Origin: CAG-411 sp050875145
GTDB taxonomy: Bacteria; Bacillota; Clostridia; Lachnospirales; Lachnospiraceae
DNA length: 64,000 nt
Assembly (NCBI GenBank): GCA_050875145.1
Contig: JBNMLH010000006.1
Coordinates: 1 to 64,000, forward strand
Reading direction: 5' to 3'
Shown: piece after piece, positions 51,175 through 61,088 of the stretch
Position numbering within the stretch: position 1 is the first letter of the stretch
Layout: each line of letters begins with the position of its first letter
The notes under the pieces: model-generated
Database searches by the model: none
What the model was told of the DNA's origin: nothing
The model's input: only the letters and a program-made list of their open reading frames with translations
Program-made: the position numbers and the translations under genes

Positions 51175-51708
51175 ATGCTCGTTAATTTATCAGAGGTTAT
51201 GTCCAACGTAGGACAGCGAAAAGACGCACAGGTTCCGATTGCCTTGGAGCAATTTACTATGTATGGTGAGACTTATGCATTTTCAGAGAAAGAGGATGCA
51301 AAGATTTCTGTTGTATGTATAGGAGAACGAAAGATTTCTCTCACTTGCAAAGCAAGACTTTGTCTTGAGATACCATGCAGTAGATGCTTAAAAATGGTAC
51401 AAGTCCCTTTTGAGATTGATTTTGAAAAGGAATTTGATTTTTCGGGTCAGAAGGAAGAAGCTAGGATAGAACTGGAGGAAGCAGAGTATATTCAGGAGTA
51501 TTCTTTAAATGTGGATACACTGATTACAGAGGAAATGATGCTTCAGTTCCCGATGCAGACATTATGTAGTGACAATTGCAAAGGTATCTGCAATGTTTGT
51601 GGTACAAATCTTAACACTGGTAGTTGCAATTGCGATCAACAGGGGAGAGATCCACGAATGTTAGCAATTCAAGATATTTTTAAGAATTTTGGGCAAACAG
51701 ATAACTAA
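51175..51708 (+). CDS. YceD/DUF177 family protein
   Basis: 177 residues from ATG 51175, after ATAGGAG. DUF177 hallmarks: C-S-R-C-L in the centre, then C-x3-C-K-G-I-C-x2-C-G and a final C-x-C. The Cys pattern suggests a metal site. The gene is the near-universal partner of rpmF. In plants and Escherichia coli the family has been linked to 23S rRNA processing. It is co-transcribed with rpmF 38 bases downstream. Confidence 0.92.
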   Translation: MLVNLSEVMSNVGQRKDAQVPIALEQFTMYGETYAFSEKEDAKISVVCIGERKISLTCKARLCLEIPCSRCLKMVQVPFEIDFEKEFDFSGQKEEARIELEEAEYIQEYSLNVDTLITEEMMLQFPMQTLCSDNCKGICNVCGTNLNTGSCNCDQQGRDPRMLAIQDIFKNFGQTDN

Positions 51709-51746
51709 TGATTAATGTTTGTTTGAGAATAAGAGGAGGTGTGACC

Positions 51747-51926
51747 ATGTCAATCTGTCCAAAGAATAAATCATCTAAAGGAAGAAGAGATAGTCGTAGA
51801 GCAAACTGGAAAATGACTGCTCCAAACTTAGTTAAATGTAGCAAATGCGGAGAGTTAATGCTTCCACATAGAGTATGCAAGGCTTGCGGTTCGTACAATA
51901 AAAAAGAAATCGTAGCAGTTGACTAA
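51747..51926 (+). CDS. rpmF: 50S ribosomal protein L32
   Basis: 59 residues from ATG 51747, after GAGGAGGTG. The basic N-terminus (K-S-S-K-G-R-R-D-S-R-R) and a zinc ribbon (C-S-K-C-G, then C-K-A-C-G) identify the zinc form of L32. A strong terminator follows. Confidence 0.97.
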   Translation: MSICPKNKSSKGRRDSRRANWKMTAPNLVKCSKCGELMLPHRVCKACGSYNKKEIVAVD

Positions 51927-51940
51927 TCTTTCAAAACGAT

Positions 51941-51980
51941 AAAATCAAGGGTTGCGCTTTGCGTACCCCTTGATTTTTTT
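51941..51980 (+). terminator. Terminator after rpmF
   Basis: An 11-bp stem starting AAAATCAAGGG (51941-51951) with its complement ending at 51977, then a T run. Confidence 0.85.
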
Positions 51981-52029
51981 TACCTGCGTGAGCAATGTAC
52001 AAAAGTCCATGTAAGGGAGGGAAAACAGT

Positions 52030-53631
52030 ATGGAAGAACAAAAACGAAAATATTGGAGTGATCCGGTGATTGATGAGGAAAGAATGCTGAATCGTATGAC
52101 TGGACGTATAAAAAACAGTCTTAGTGGTTTTTTGCGTGTATGTGTTGTGGCTTTATTTGTTGCATTTCAAATGCTTTTATTATTACTGCTACCCTTTTTG
52201 TTACATCAATATACGGTTTATTTTTATGTTATTTTGGAAATTGTCAGTTTAATTGTGATTATTTCGCTTATTAATGATATGAGGAGTCCTGCATATAAAA
52301 TCGCATGGATTGCTATCTGTCTTGCTTTGCCTTTGTCTGGAGAGATTATGTATTTGTTGTGGGGAAAGACTGATACAAACAAGAAGATAAATGCAAAGCT
52401 ATTGAAAGTGTTGGAGCATGGGGATATATACAAAGAATATGATAGGCAGTTAGAACAGGAGTTTCAGGAAAAACATCCATTTCGTAGTAGGATGTCAGCC
52501 TACTTAGTTTCTGAGGGATTTCCACTTACTAGAAATAATGACATTCAATATTTTTCTATGGGTGAGGATGCTTTTGAAAGTATGCTTGCTGACTTAGATA
52601 AAGCGGAACGTTTTATATTGATAGATTTTTTTATTGTAGCGGAAGGTGCACTTTGGGATGCTATTCATGAAGTATGTTTAAGAAAAATCAAAGAAGGCGT
52701 GGAAGTCAAATTTATGTATGATGATTTTGGCGCAATGATACGAACAAACAAATACTTTGCAAAAGATTTGAGAGAAGAAGGTTTTCAGGTTACGATATTT
52801 AATCCAATTCATAAATATACAGATAAATTATATATGAATTACCGTACCCATCAAAAGATTGTAGTAATTGATGGAAATATTGGATATACGGGAGGATTTA
52901 ACATTGCGGATGAATATGCTAACTTGATTCAGCGTTTTGGAGTTTGGAAAGATACAGGTGTTCGTGTGGTAGGAGATGCGGTTTGGTGGATGACAGTAAC
53001 CTTTTTACAAATGTGGGAAATGGGAAATGAAAAGGTTTGCGAAGATTTTGAAAAATACAGACCATCTATGGAATTTCCTCAAAACGATGTGTATTGTCAT
53101 GTTCTGGCTGATGGCCCCATTAATAAACACAATCCGATTGAAATGGTGTATGGGCAGATGATACAGTATGCTAGAAAATATTTATATGTTATGACACCGT
53201 ATTTGATTATTGAAAAGGACATGCAGGATGCTTTAATATTAGCAGTAAAGAGTGGAGTAGATGTGCGCATTATTACTCCTTATATTCCAGATAAAAAATC
53301 GGTAAAACTTGTGACAAACTATAATTACGGCTTTTTACTTGCAAATGGTGTGCGTATTTTTGAGTACAAGCCGGGATTTATTCATGCGAAATGTATTTTA
53401 AACGAAGAATTTGCAATTGTGGGAAGTATAAATATGGATTATCGAAGCTTTTATTTGCATTATGAGAATGGTATCTGGATTTCTAATCAGGAAGTTGTTA
53501 AAAAGATTCGCAAGGATTTTGATGATACCTTTTCTGTATGTGAAGAAGTGACATATGAGCAATGGCTTACAAGACCTACAAGTATGAAGGTGAAGCAGGC
53601 GTTTCTAAATGTATTCTCCACATTATTATAA
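52030..53631 (+). CDS. cls: Cardiolipin synthase (phospholipase D superfamily)
   Basis: 533 residues. Three N-terminal hydrophobic segments (about residues 35-60, 62-80, 92-112) anchor it in the membrane. Two HKD motifs follow: H-Q-K-I-V-V-I-D-G (about residue 274) and H-A-K-C-I-L-N-E-E (about 452), each ending in the expected Gly-Ser/Gly-Gly pattern. The enzyme joins two phosphatidylglycerols to cardiolipin. GGGAGGG precedes the ATG. It ends 17 bases before ruvA. Confidence 0.94.
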   Translation: MEEQKRKYWSDPVIDEERMLNRMTGRIKNSLSGFLRVCVVALFVAFQMLLLLLLPFLLHQYTVYFYVILEIVSLIVIISLINDMRSPAYKIAWIAICLALPLSGEIMYLLWGKTDTNKKINAKLLKVLEHGDIYKEYDRQLEQEFQEKHPFRSRMSAYLVSEGFPLTRNNDIQYFSMGEDAFESMLADLDKAERFILIDFFIVAEGALWDAIHEVCLRKIKEGVEVKFMYDDFGAMIRTNKYFAKDLREEGFQVTIFNPIHKYTDKLYMNYRTHQKIVVIDGNIGYTGGFNIADEYANLIQRFGVWKDTGVRVVGDAVWWMTVTFLQMWEMGNEKVCEDFEKYRPSMEFPQNDVYCHVLADGPINKHNPIEMVYGQMIQYARKYLYVMTPYLIIEKDMQDALILAVKSGVDVRIITPYIPDKKSVKLVTNYNYGFLLANGVRIFEYKPGFIHAKCILNEEFAIVGSINMDYRSFYLHYENGIWISNQEVVKKIRKDFDDTFSVCEEVTYEQWLTRPTSMKVKQAFLNVFSTLL

Positions 53632-53648
53632 GAAATGAGGAACACAGA

Positions 53649-54257
53649 ATGATAACCTATATAAAAGGGCTGTTAGAAGAGATAGAGCCAGAACAGATTG
53701 TGATTGATAATGGTGGCATAGGCTACCGAATTATGGTGCCTGCCAGTATGATACAAAGACTACCAGGCATAGGTGAACCTGTAAAAATTCACACTTATAT
53801 GCATGTAAGAGAAGATGCTATGCAATTATTTGGCTTTCTTACTAAGGCAGATCTTTTGATGTTTAAATTGTTGATTACCGTCAATGGAATTGGACCAAGA
53901 GGTGCGCTGGGAGTTTTGTCTGTGCTATCTGCCAATGATTTAAAGTTTGCAATTTTAGCAGGAGATATAAAAACCATTTGTTCAGCACCTGGAATCGGGA
54001 AGAAAACAGCAGAAAAAACAGTTTTGGAATTAAAGGATAAAATAAAACTGGAGGATGCCTTTGAAGAAAAATTACAGGAAACAGAGCAGATGGAAGAGAA
54101 TGGAGAATTACAAAATATTCGACAGGATGCTACCGAAGCGTTAGTTGCATTGGGATATTCTCAGACAGAGGCATTGAAGGCGGTGCGAGGAATCGATGTA
54201 ACACCGGATATGGATGCAGAGCAATTGTTAAAGCTTAGCTTAAAGAAGTTATTATAA
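53649..54257 (+). CDS. ruvA: Holliday junction branch migration protein RuvA
   Basis: 202 residues from ATG 53649; the longer frame overlaps cls and lacks a ribosome binding site there, while GAGGAA precedes 53649. Domain I OB fold (M-I-T-Y-I-K-G, then G-I-G-Y-R), domain II with helix-hairpin-helix motifs (V-N-G-I-G-P-R-G and A-P-G-I-G-K-K-T-A), and domain III (A-L-V-A-L-G-Y-S) are all present. RuvA tetramers hold the junction for the RuvB motor encoded next. Confidence 0.96.
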   Translation: MITYIKGLLEEIEPEQIVIDNGGIGYRIMVPASMIQRLPGIGEPVKIHTYMHVREDAMQLFGFLTKADLLMFKLLITVNGIGPRGALGVLSVLSANDLKFAILAGDIKTICSAPGIGKKTAEKTVLELKDKIKLEDAFEEKLQETEQMEENGELQNIRQDATEALVALGYSQTEALKAVRGIDVTPDMDAEQLLKLSLKKLL

Positions 54258-54269
54258 GGTGGTGTGAAG

Positions 54270-55271
54270 ATGAAAAAGCGTGTGATTACAACAGAGCTTC
54301 AATCAGAGGACTATAAAATTGAAAATAGTTTACGCCCTAAATTATTGTCCGATTATATTGGACAGGAAAAGATTAAGGGAAAGCTAAAGGTTTATATGGA
54401 AGCGGCAAAAATGCGTGAGGAATCTCTTGACCATGTGCTGTTTTATGGACCACCTGGATTAGGTAAGACAACACTTGCAACTATTATTGCAAATGAAATG
54501 GATGTAAATATCAAAATTACATCTGGACCAGCAATTGAAAAACCTGGTGAAATGGCTGCAATTTTAAATAATTTGCAGGAGGGGGATGTGTTATTCGTAG
54601 ACGAGATACATCGATTAAACCGTCAAGTGGAAGAGGTATTGTATCCCGCAATGGAGGATTATTCCATAGATGTTGTGATTGGAAAAGATACCTCTGCTCG
54701 TTCGATACGATTGGATTTGCCTAAATTTACACTGGTAGGAGCTACGACGCGAGTAGGAATGCTTACCGCACCACTTAGAGATCGTTTTGGTGTAATTGAA
54801 CGATTACAGTATTATGAAGTAGAGGAGTTAAAGCAGATTGTAATGCGTTCTGCAAAACTGTTTAAAACGGAAATTGAACAAGAGGGAGCTACTGAAATTG
54901 CAAGGCGTTCCAGAGGAACACCAAGACTTGCAAATCGACTTTTAAAACGTGTCAGAGATTTTGCACAGGTTCGTTATGATGGAGAGATAACAAAAAAAGT
55001 TGTAGATGAAACGTTGGATTTATTGGAAGTAGATAAGCTTGGTTTGGATCATTTAGACAGAGGAATACTGGAGACTATGATTGAAAAATTCAATGGTGGA
55101 CCGGTAGGATTGGACACATTAGCAGCATCCTTAGGGGAGGATTCTGGAACTATAGAGGATGTATACGAACCATACTTATTACAAGAAGGATTACTTACCC
55201 GTACTCCAAGAGGAAGAATGGTAACGAATAAGGCATATGGACATTTGGGGCTTGAGATAAATCGAGAGTGA
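54270..55271 (+). CDS. ruvB: Holliday junction branch migration ATPase RuvB
   Basis: 333 residues from ATG 54270; GTG 54264 directly abuts the ribosome binding site AAGGTGG. AAA+ ATPase: Walker A G-P-P-G-L-G-K-T-T, Walker B F-V-D-E-I-H, sensor 1 G-A-T-T-R, and the arginine-containing sensor 2 in R-G-T-P-R-L-A-N-R. A C-terminal winged helix (T-P-R-G-R) follows. It begins 12 bases after the ruvA stop. Confidence 0.97.
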   Translation: MKKRVITTELQSEDYKIENSLRPKLLSDYIGQEKIKGKLKVYMEAAKMREESLDHVLFYGPPGLGKTTLATIIANEMDVNIKITSGPAIEKPGEMAAILNNLQEGDVLFVDEIHRLNRQVEEVLYPAMEDYSIDVVIGKDTSARSIRLDLPKFTLVGATTRVGMLTAPLRDRFGVIERLQYYEVEELKQIVMRSAKLFKTEIEQEGATEIARRSRGTPRLANRLLKRVRDFAQVRYDGEITKKVVDETLDLLEVDKLGLDHLDRGILETMIEKFNGGPVGLDTLAASLGEDSGTIEDVYEPYLLQEGLLTRTPRGRMVTNKAYGHLGLEINRE

Positions 55272-55279
55272 ATCTTTGG

Positions 55280-55308
55280 TTGATTATAGACGCTTTTTTC
55301 GTTATAAT
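55280..55308 (+). promoter_or_regulatory. zapA promoter
   Basis: TTGATT (55280-55285), 17 bases, TATAAT (55303-55308), 9 bases after the ruvB stop. Confidence 0.75.
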
Positions 55309-55357
55309 GTAATTTGTACATTAAGAGCGGATAAAATTTGGAAAGGTTGAGAATGAA

Positions 55358-55774
55358 ATGAATCAAAAGAATGATATACAAGTTACAATCAATGGAAAAC
55401 AGTATGTATTAGCTGGATATGAAAGTGATGAATATTTACAGAGAGTAGCAGCTTATATCAATCATAAATACGTTGAATTTAAAAGCCAGGAAGGATATAA
55501 TGTGCTGGATGCAGATATGCGTAATGTTCTGATGCAGATTAATATTACAGATGATTATTTTAAAGCGCAGCAGAGAGTGAATGAATTGTCTGATGTGATT
55601 ACACAAAAAGATCGGGAATTATTTGAGCTTCGTCATGAAATTATTGGATACAAGACACAGGTAGAAGATTTGCAAAATCAGACAGATGTGTTGAAAGATA
55701 AAAGCTTGGAAGAGCAGAAGAAAATAATCAAGCTGGAAGCAGAGTTAGAGAGTGGCAAACCAAAACGAAAATAG
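55358..55774 (+). CDS. zapA: Cell division protein ZapA
   Basis: 138 residues. The N-terminal ZapA fold (V-T-I-N-G-K-Q-Y, then Y-L-Q-R-V-A-A-Y-I-N) is followed by a long coiled coil (about residues 65-132) with a Lys-rich end. ZapA cross-links FtsZ filaments at midcell. It is longer than the minimal family length (about 85-110) because of the extended coiled coil. Downstream wall-synthesis genes (SEDS and PBP) fit a division or elongation cluster. Confidence 0.85.
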   Translation: MNQKNDIQVTINGKQYVLAGYESDEYLQRVAAYINHKYVEFKSQEGYNVLDADMRNVLMQINITDDYFKAQQRVNELSDVITQKDRELFELRHEIIGYKTQVEDLQNQTDVLKDKSLEEQKKIIKLEAELESGKPKRK

Positions 55775-55785
55775 AGAGTATGTTG

Positions 55786-55827
55786 ATAGGTCGACGGTAG
55801 AAATATTAGTCGACCTATGTGCTTTTG
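55786..55827 (+). terminator. Hairpin after zapA
   Basis: A perfect 10-bp stem (55786-55795 with 55809-55818), 13-base loop, followed by a short T-rich tract just ahead of the next ribosome binding site. Confidence 0.6.
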
Positions 55828-55845
55828 TTTGAGAGGAACGATTAT

Positions 55846-58293
55846 ATGAGAAAAATAGAAATATTGGCACCTGCAGGTTCTTATGAAAGCTTGTGTGGTG
55901 CAATCAATGGTGGTTGTGATGCAGTTTATCTGGGTGGAAACCGATTTGGTGCTCGTGCATTTGCAGAAAATTTTGATCGGGAAACCATGCTTCGTGCTAT
56001 TGATTATGTTCATATGTTTGATAAAAAGATTTATTTGACAGTCAATACTTTGCTTCAAAATGAAGAGATAGAGGAAGAACTTTTCACATATTTGGAGCCG
56101 TTTTATAAACAGGGATTGGATGCGGTAATTGTACAGGATGTAGGTGTGCTTTCGTTTATACATCGCAATTTTTCTGATTTGCCGATTCATGCCAGTACAC
56201 AAATGACTTTTACTACAGAACAGGGAGGAGAATTTTTAAAAAAGTATGGAGTGACCCGTTTTGTTACATCTAGAGAGCTAAGTGCAGCCGAGATAACAGA
56301 TATGCGGAAACGTACGGATTTAGAAATTGAGACATTTGTACATGGAGCATTATGTTATTGTTATTCTGGGCAATGTTTTATGAGCAGTATGATTGGTGGC
56401 AGAAGTGGAAATCGAGGACGATGTGCACAACCATGCAGAATGCCATATAAGGTGGAGACGGCACAGGGAGAAAGGGTGAAAACAGCACCTTACGTTTTAA
56501 GTCCTAAAGATATATGCACGTTAGATAAAATTCCGGAAATAGTCAATGCAGGAATCGATTCTTTTAAAATAGAAGGACGAATGAAAAAACCGGAATATGC
56601 AGCATATACTTCCTATTTGTATCGAAAATATACAGACCTGTATTTAGAATATGGGAAAGACTATTTTTCCTATATAAAAAAGCATAAAAAAGAATTGGAG
56701 TATGATTATACTTGTCTGATGGATTTATACAATAGAGGTGGTTTTTCAGACGGATACTTTTTCAAAAGAAATGGGCCGGCTATGATGTCTATGGTTCGTC
56801 CAAATCATAGTGGTGTTTTAGTTGGAAAAGTGGAAAGAGTAAAGAAAAATAGAGTAGCTATTGGGCTGGAACAGGATATTTATGCACAGGATGTATTAGA
56901 ATTTAGAAAAGAGAACGGTCAGGTTTTATATGAGTATACAGTAAAAGATAATGTGTTTGCGAAACAAGGAAAATATACCGAGACAAATACGAAACCAGGT
57001 TCTAATATTTTAGTGGGAACAAAGGTTTTTCGGACTAGAAGAAATGATCTGTTAAAGAAAATACAGGAAGAAATTTTGCAAAAACAAAGAAAAATTCCGG
57101 TTCGATTTTTGCTGAATGTAAAGCAAGGAGAACCGCTAAAATTGTCAATATCAAAGGACGATTGTACAGCAGTAGTATATGGAGAAGTGGTGGAAGGAGC
57201 AAAATCACAGCCAATTACAAAAGAAAAGATACAAAAACAGCTTGGTAAACTAAATACTACTATTTTTGAGATGGAAGATTGTCAGATAAAAATGGATGAA
57301 CAGGTTTTTATTCCAGTAGGACAATTGAATGAAATCAGAAGGAATGGGCTGTCTGTTTTAGAAGATAAGATTATAGAACAATATAAAAGAGCTGCGGTGA
57401 AAGAGAGCGGATGTCCAAAGCAACAAGGACAAGAAGAATATAAAGGAATTGTTGTATCCGTTAATACAAAGGAACAGGCGATGGCAGCAGCGCAAATAGA
57501 AGCAGTGGCAGAGGTATTCTACGATTTGGGGAATATGGAGGATGAGGATATTTTGAATATTCTACAATTGTCGAATAAGAAATGTTATCTGATGTTGCCT
57601 GCTATTATTCGAGAAAAAGAGTATATGTTCTATGCTAATGCTTTGCAGAATGCTTATAAGAAAAAGAAATGTGAAACTGTGTTAGAGAAGATTTTATCCT
57701 GTGAGCAGGTGGCAGGTTTTGTGCTGAAGAATTATGAAAGTGTGATGTTGTTTAAAAAGTGGGTAGCACCATATACGGATAAACAGGGAAGATTGGATTA
57801 CAATATGTATACCTGCAATCAGGAGGCAAAAGTCTTTTGGCAAGAGAATGGAGTAGAACACAGCACAGCTTCGATAGAATTAAACGGTGCAGAGTGGAAA
57901 AGGAATGGATGTCAGAGACAGGATATAATTGTTTATGGAAGACCTGCTATTATGACAAGTGCTCAATGTGTATATAAAAATACGAAGCATTGTGTAAAAG
58001 AACAGACGAGACTTTTGCTGCAGGATAAATTTAAAAAAGAATACTGGAGTTTAAATCGTTGCAAATTTTGTTATAATCAGATTTATGAAACAGAGCCGAT
58101 TTCATTGCATGAGTATATAGATGAAGTCCTTTCCTGTAAACCGGAGCATATTCGCATTGATTTCTTAACGGAGTCGGAACATGAGACGGAACAAATTATA
58201 AAATATTACGCAGATATATTGAACAAGAGAGAAGTGGTAAAATGTCCAGTATCATCCTATCATACAGGGCATTTTAGAAAGGGAGTAAAGTAG
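55846..58293 (+). CDS. U32 family protein (long form, tRNA/rRNA hydroxylation type)
   Basis: 815 residues from ATG 55846, after GAGAGGAACG; the earlier ATG at 55819 lies in the hairpin region. The N-terminal U32 domain starts I-E-I-L-A-P-A-G-S and includes the U32 signature around residues 170-200 (H-G-A-L-C-Y-C-Y-S-G-Q-C, then R-G-x-C-A-Q-P-C-R). Long U32 proteins such as RlhA act in prephenate- and iron-dependent RNA C5-hydroxylation; the peptidase label is historical. The C-terminal half (about 400-815) with a late Cys set (C-K-F-C) fits this long class. Which RNA it modifies is not visible. Confidence 0.85.
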   Translation: MRKIEILAPAGSYESLCGAINGGCDAVYLGGNRFGARAFAENFDRETMLRAIDYVHMFDKKIYLTVNTLLQNEEIEEELFTYLEPFYKQGLDAVIVQDVGVLSFIHRNFSDLPIHASTQMTFTTEQGGEFLKKYGVTRFVTSRELSAAEITDMRKRTDLEIETFVHGALCYCYSGQCFMSSMIGGRSGNRGRCAQPCRMPYKVETAQGERVKTAPYVLSPKDICTLDKIPEIVNAGIDSFKIEGRMKKPEYAAYTSYLYRKYTDLYLEYGKDYFSYIKKHKKELEYDYTCLMDLYNRGGFSDGYFFKRNGPAMMSMVRPNHSGVLVGKVERVKKNRVAIGLEQDIYAQDVLEFRKENGQVLYEYTVKDNVFAKQGKYTETNTKPGSNILVGTKVFRTRRNDLLKKIQEEILQKQRKIPVRFLLNVKQGEPLKLSISKDDCTAVVYGEVVEGAKSQPITKEKIQKQLGKLNTTIFEMEDCQIKMDEQVFIPVGQLNEIRRNGLSVLEDKIIEQYKRAAVKESGCPKQQGQEEYKGIVVSVNTKEQAMAAAQIEAVAEVFYDLGNMEDEDILNILQLSNKKCYLMLPAIIREKEYMFYANALQNAYKKKKCETVLEKILSCEQVAGFVLKNYESVMLFKKWVAPYTDKQGRLDYNMYTCNQEAKVFWQENGVEHSTASIELNGAEWKRNGCQRQDIIVYGRPAIMTSAQCVYKNTKHCVKEQTRLLLQDKFKKEYWSLNRCKFCYNQIYETEPISLHEYIDEVLSCKPEHIRIDFLTESEHETEQIIKYYADILNKREVVKCPVSSYHTGHFRKGVK

Positions 58294-58302
58294 GTGTAAA
58301 TT

Positions 58303-59649
58303 TTGGAAATTGTAATAACAGAATTATCGCGGTATTTTATCGCTATATTAATGGCGTTATATACCTTTTGGGGGTTTCGTACCTTTGCTGCGAAAAAGAA
58401 AAAAAAGGCGAGATTAGTTAGAAAACAAAAAATGATAATGTATTTATTTCACTTTCTTGGATATGCCATTATTTATTTAAATGAAATGGATACAACAATA
58501 TTAGGTTTGTACGGATGTGAATTATTGTTTTTAATATTTTTTGGAGTTATTTATAAGCATTTGTACCAAAGGGAGAATCAACCGATTATTTGTCATATGC
58601 AAATGTTGTTTTCAATTAGTATGGTAATGCTTGGTCGGTTGAATCTGGATAGTGTAAAGCATCAATTTCTTTATATGGTGATTGGAATGGTAGTATGTTT
58701 GCTTTTGCCATGGGTATTGGAACATTATACCAAGTTAGAATTGGACGGTTGGTTCTATGCAGTACTTGGTGTGATTGTTTTATTGATTGTTTTATTTTTC
58801 GGTAATGAAAAATATGGAGCAAAGAACTGGCTTACATTAGGACCGGTCGTATTACAACCATCGGAATTTGTAAAAATCCTTTTTGTATTTGCCTTTGCCT
58901 CTATTTTATCTCATGAAGTGTTAAATTTTCATAATGTCATTAAAATTTCTGCTATGGCAGCCGTATTTGTTTTAATTCTTGTATTGGAAAAAGACTTAGG
59001 TGGTGCAGTTATTTTCTTTATCTGCTATTTGTTTATGCTATTTGTGGCAACTGGACAGGCGGTGTATTTGCTGGGAGGTTTATTGTCTGGGTCTGGGGCA
59101 GCAGTGGTAGCTTACTTTTTATTTTCCCATGTACGAACCCGTGTAATTGCATGGAGGGATCCTTGGAGTACGATCAATAACCAGGGATATCAGGTCGCAC
59201 AATCTCTTTTTGCTATTGGCACAGGTGGATGGTTTGGAATGGGATTGACTCAGGGAATGCCAAAAACAATCCCAATTAGGGAAAGTGATTTTATATTTGC
59301 GGCAATTGCAGAAGAACTTGGAGCATTTTTTTCAATTTGTTTGATTTTGGTTTATTTGATTTGTTTCATTTGGTTTATAAATGTGACAGTTAAGGTTAAA
59401 AAAACGTTCTATAAGCTTGTTGCACTAGGGTTTAGTGTAATTATTATGTTTCAGACTTTTTTGACTTTGGGTGGTGTTACGAAATTTATTCCATCCACAG
59501 GTGTCACGTTACCTTTGGTTAGTGCGGGTGGTAGTTCTGTGTTGAGTATGATTTTTATGTTTTGTACCATTGCCAGCATTAATCTTATAAACAGCAAGGA
59601 GGTAGAGGAAAATGTCGTTGAGCAGACGCAAGAAAGCGAAGGCGAATGA
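58303..59649 (+). CDS. FtsW/RodA/SpoVE family SEDS glycan polymerase
   Basis: 448 residues from a TTG at 58303, after AGGTG; there is no better in-frame start close by. Polytopic, about twelve membrane segments. SEDS landmarks: W-L-T-L-G-P-V-V-L-Q-P-S-E-F-V-K, E-K-D-L-G-G-A-V, and the catalytic-loop region of W-R-D-P-W. The C-terminal motif is P-S-T-G-V-T-L-P-L-V-S-A-G-G-S-S. The N-terminus has about two extra membrane segments compared with classic FtsW. It overlaps the class B PBP gene by 38 bases, so the two should be made together as a peptidoglycan polymerase-transpeptidase pair. Confidence 0.92.
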   Translation: MEIVITELSRYFIAILMALYTFWGFRTFAAKKKKKARLVRKQKMIMYLFHFLGYAIIYLNEMDTTILGLYGCELLFLIFFGVIYKHLYQRENQPIICHMQMLFSISMVMLGRLNLDSVKHQFLYMVIGMVVCLLLPWVLEHYTKLELDGWFYAVLGVIVLLIVLFFGNEKYGAKNWLTLGPVVLQPSEFVKILFVFAFASILSHEVLNFHNVIKISAMAAVFVLILVLEKDLGGAVIFFICYLFMLFVATGQAVYLLGGLLSGSGAAVVAYFLFSHVRTRVIAWRDPWSTINNQGYQVAQSLFAIGTGGWFGMGLTQGMPKTIPIRESDFIFAAIAEELGAFFSICLILVYLICFIWFINVTVKVKKTFYKLVALGFSVIIMFQTFLTLGGVTKFIPSTGVTLPLVSAGGSSVLSMIFMFCTIASINLINSKEVEENVVEQTQESEGE

Positions 59650-61078
59650 TAAAACAGCAGGAAAAAGAAAAAGCAGAAATGGGCAGGTAATGGTTGTTAC
59701 TTATATCTTTGTAGCTATGTTTATCGGACTGCTTGGATATTTCCTCTATTTTATGATTATAGATAGTAAAGATGTGATTAATAATTCTTATAATCAGCGA
59801 CAAAATTTGCTGGCTCAGCGTGTTGTCCGAGGAAAAATACTATCTAGTGATGGAAAGGTTTTGGCAGAAACCCGCACAAATACAGATGGTAGTGAAAATA
59901 GAAACTATCCTTATGGAAGTATATTTGCTCATGTGGTGGGACATTCTACAGAGGGAAAGACTGGTGTTGAGTTGATGGAGAATTTCAACTTGCTTACATC
60001 AAGTGGCAATCCTGTAGAAAATTTACAGCTGAGGCTAAAAGGGGAAAAGACAATTGGAGATAATGCTATTACGACCTTAAATGTGGATTTGCAGAAGCTT
60101 GCGTATGATGCATTGGGGAGCTATAGAGGAGCGATTGTTGTTTCAGAACCGTCTACAGGAAAGATATTGGCTATGGTTTCTAAGCCTGATTATGATCCGA
60201 ATCCCAGTTCATTAAATGTAAAATGGGACAGTCTTGTGCAGGATGCAGATAAAACATCTTGTTTGCTCAATCGAGCAACGCAGGGATTATATCCGCCAGG
60301 CTCTACTTTTAAAATTTTTACAGCGTTGGAATATATTCGTGAACATAGTGATTACAATAAGTTTCAATATAATTGCAAAGGAACAGAAACGCAAGATGGT
60401 TTTACTGTAAACTGTTATAGAAATCATGTACATGGTAATCTTAATTTGAAAAATGCATTTGCAAAATCTTGTAATTCTTGCTTTGCATATTTGGGTACCC
60501 AGTTAAGTATAAATCAATTTAAAAAGAATAATGAGCAGATGCTGTTTAACAGGGATTTGCCAACTACTTTTGTATATAAAAAAAGTAGCTTTGTGTTGTC
60601 AAAAAATTCAAATAAAGAAGAAGTTATGCATACAGCAATGGGACAGGGAAAAACACAGATTACTCCATTACATTTAAATATGGTTACAGGTGCCATAGCA
60701 AATAAAGGAGTTATGATGAAATCCTATGTAGTGGATCATTTGGAAAACAGTGATGGTTCTGTTGTAAGACAGTATGAACCAAAGACAAGCGAGAATATTA
60801 TGACAGAGGATGAAGCAAAAATTCTAACGAGTTTTATGAAAGAGGTTGTTTCTTCTGGAACGGCAACGTCTCTTTCTAACTTTTCTTATGCGGTTGCGGG
60901 GAAGACTGGATCAGCGGAGTATGATGCATCAGGTAGTTCCCATGCATGGTTTACAGGTTTTGCACCTGCCGATGACCCTAAAATTGCAGTGACAATTGTG
61001 GTAGAAGGAATGGGAACAGGTAGTGAATACGCAGTTCCGATTTCAAAAAGAATTTTTCAATCCTATTTGGGAAATTAA
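59612..61078 (+). CDS. Class B penicillin-binding protein (PbpA-like transpeptidase)
   Basis: 488 residues, starting inside the SEDS gene; AAGGAGGTAGAGG precedes the ATG. One membrane segment (about residues 28-50), a short pedestal region, then the transpeptidase domain: S-T-F-K with the active Ser at 231, S-C-N at 286-288, and K-T-G at 431-433. The length and compact N-terminus resemble PbpA of actinobacteria more than PBP2x. It cross-links the glycan made by the overlapping SEDS protein. Confidence 0.94.
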   Translation: MSLSRRKKAKANDKTAGKRKSRNGQVMVVTYIFVAMFIGLLGYFLYFMIIDSKDVINNSYNQRQNLLAQRVVRGKILSSDGKVLAETRTNTDGSENRNYPYGSIFAHVVGHSTEGKTGVELMENFNLLTSSGNPVENLQLRLKGEKTIGDNAITTLNVDLQKLAYDALGSYRGAIVVSEPSTGKILAMVSKPDYDPNPSSLNVKWDSLVQDADKTSCLLNRATQGLYPPGSTFKIFTALEYIREHSDYNKFQYNCKGTETQDGFTVNCYRNHVHGNLNLKNAFAKSCNSCFAYLGTQLSINQFKKNNEQMLFNRDLPTTFVYKKSSFVLSKNSNKEEVMHTAMGQGKTQITPLHLNMVTGAIANKGVMMKSYVVDHLENSDGSVVRQYEPKTSENIMTEDEAKILTSFMKEVVSSGTATSLSNFSYAVAGKTGSAEYDASGSSHAWFTGFAPADDPKIAVTIVVEGMGTGSEYAVPISKRIFQSYLGN

Positions 61079-61088
61079 ATCGTTTCTA

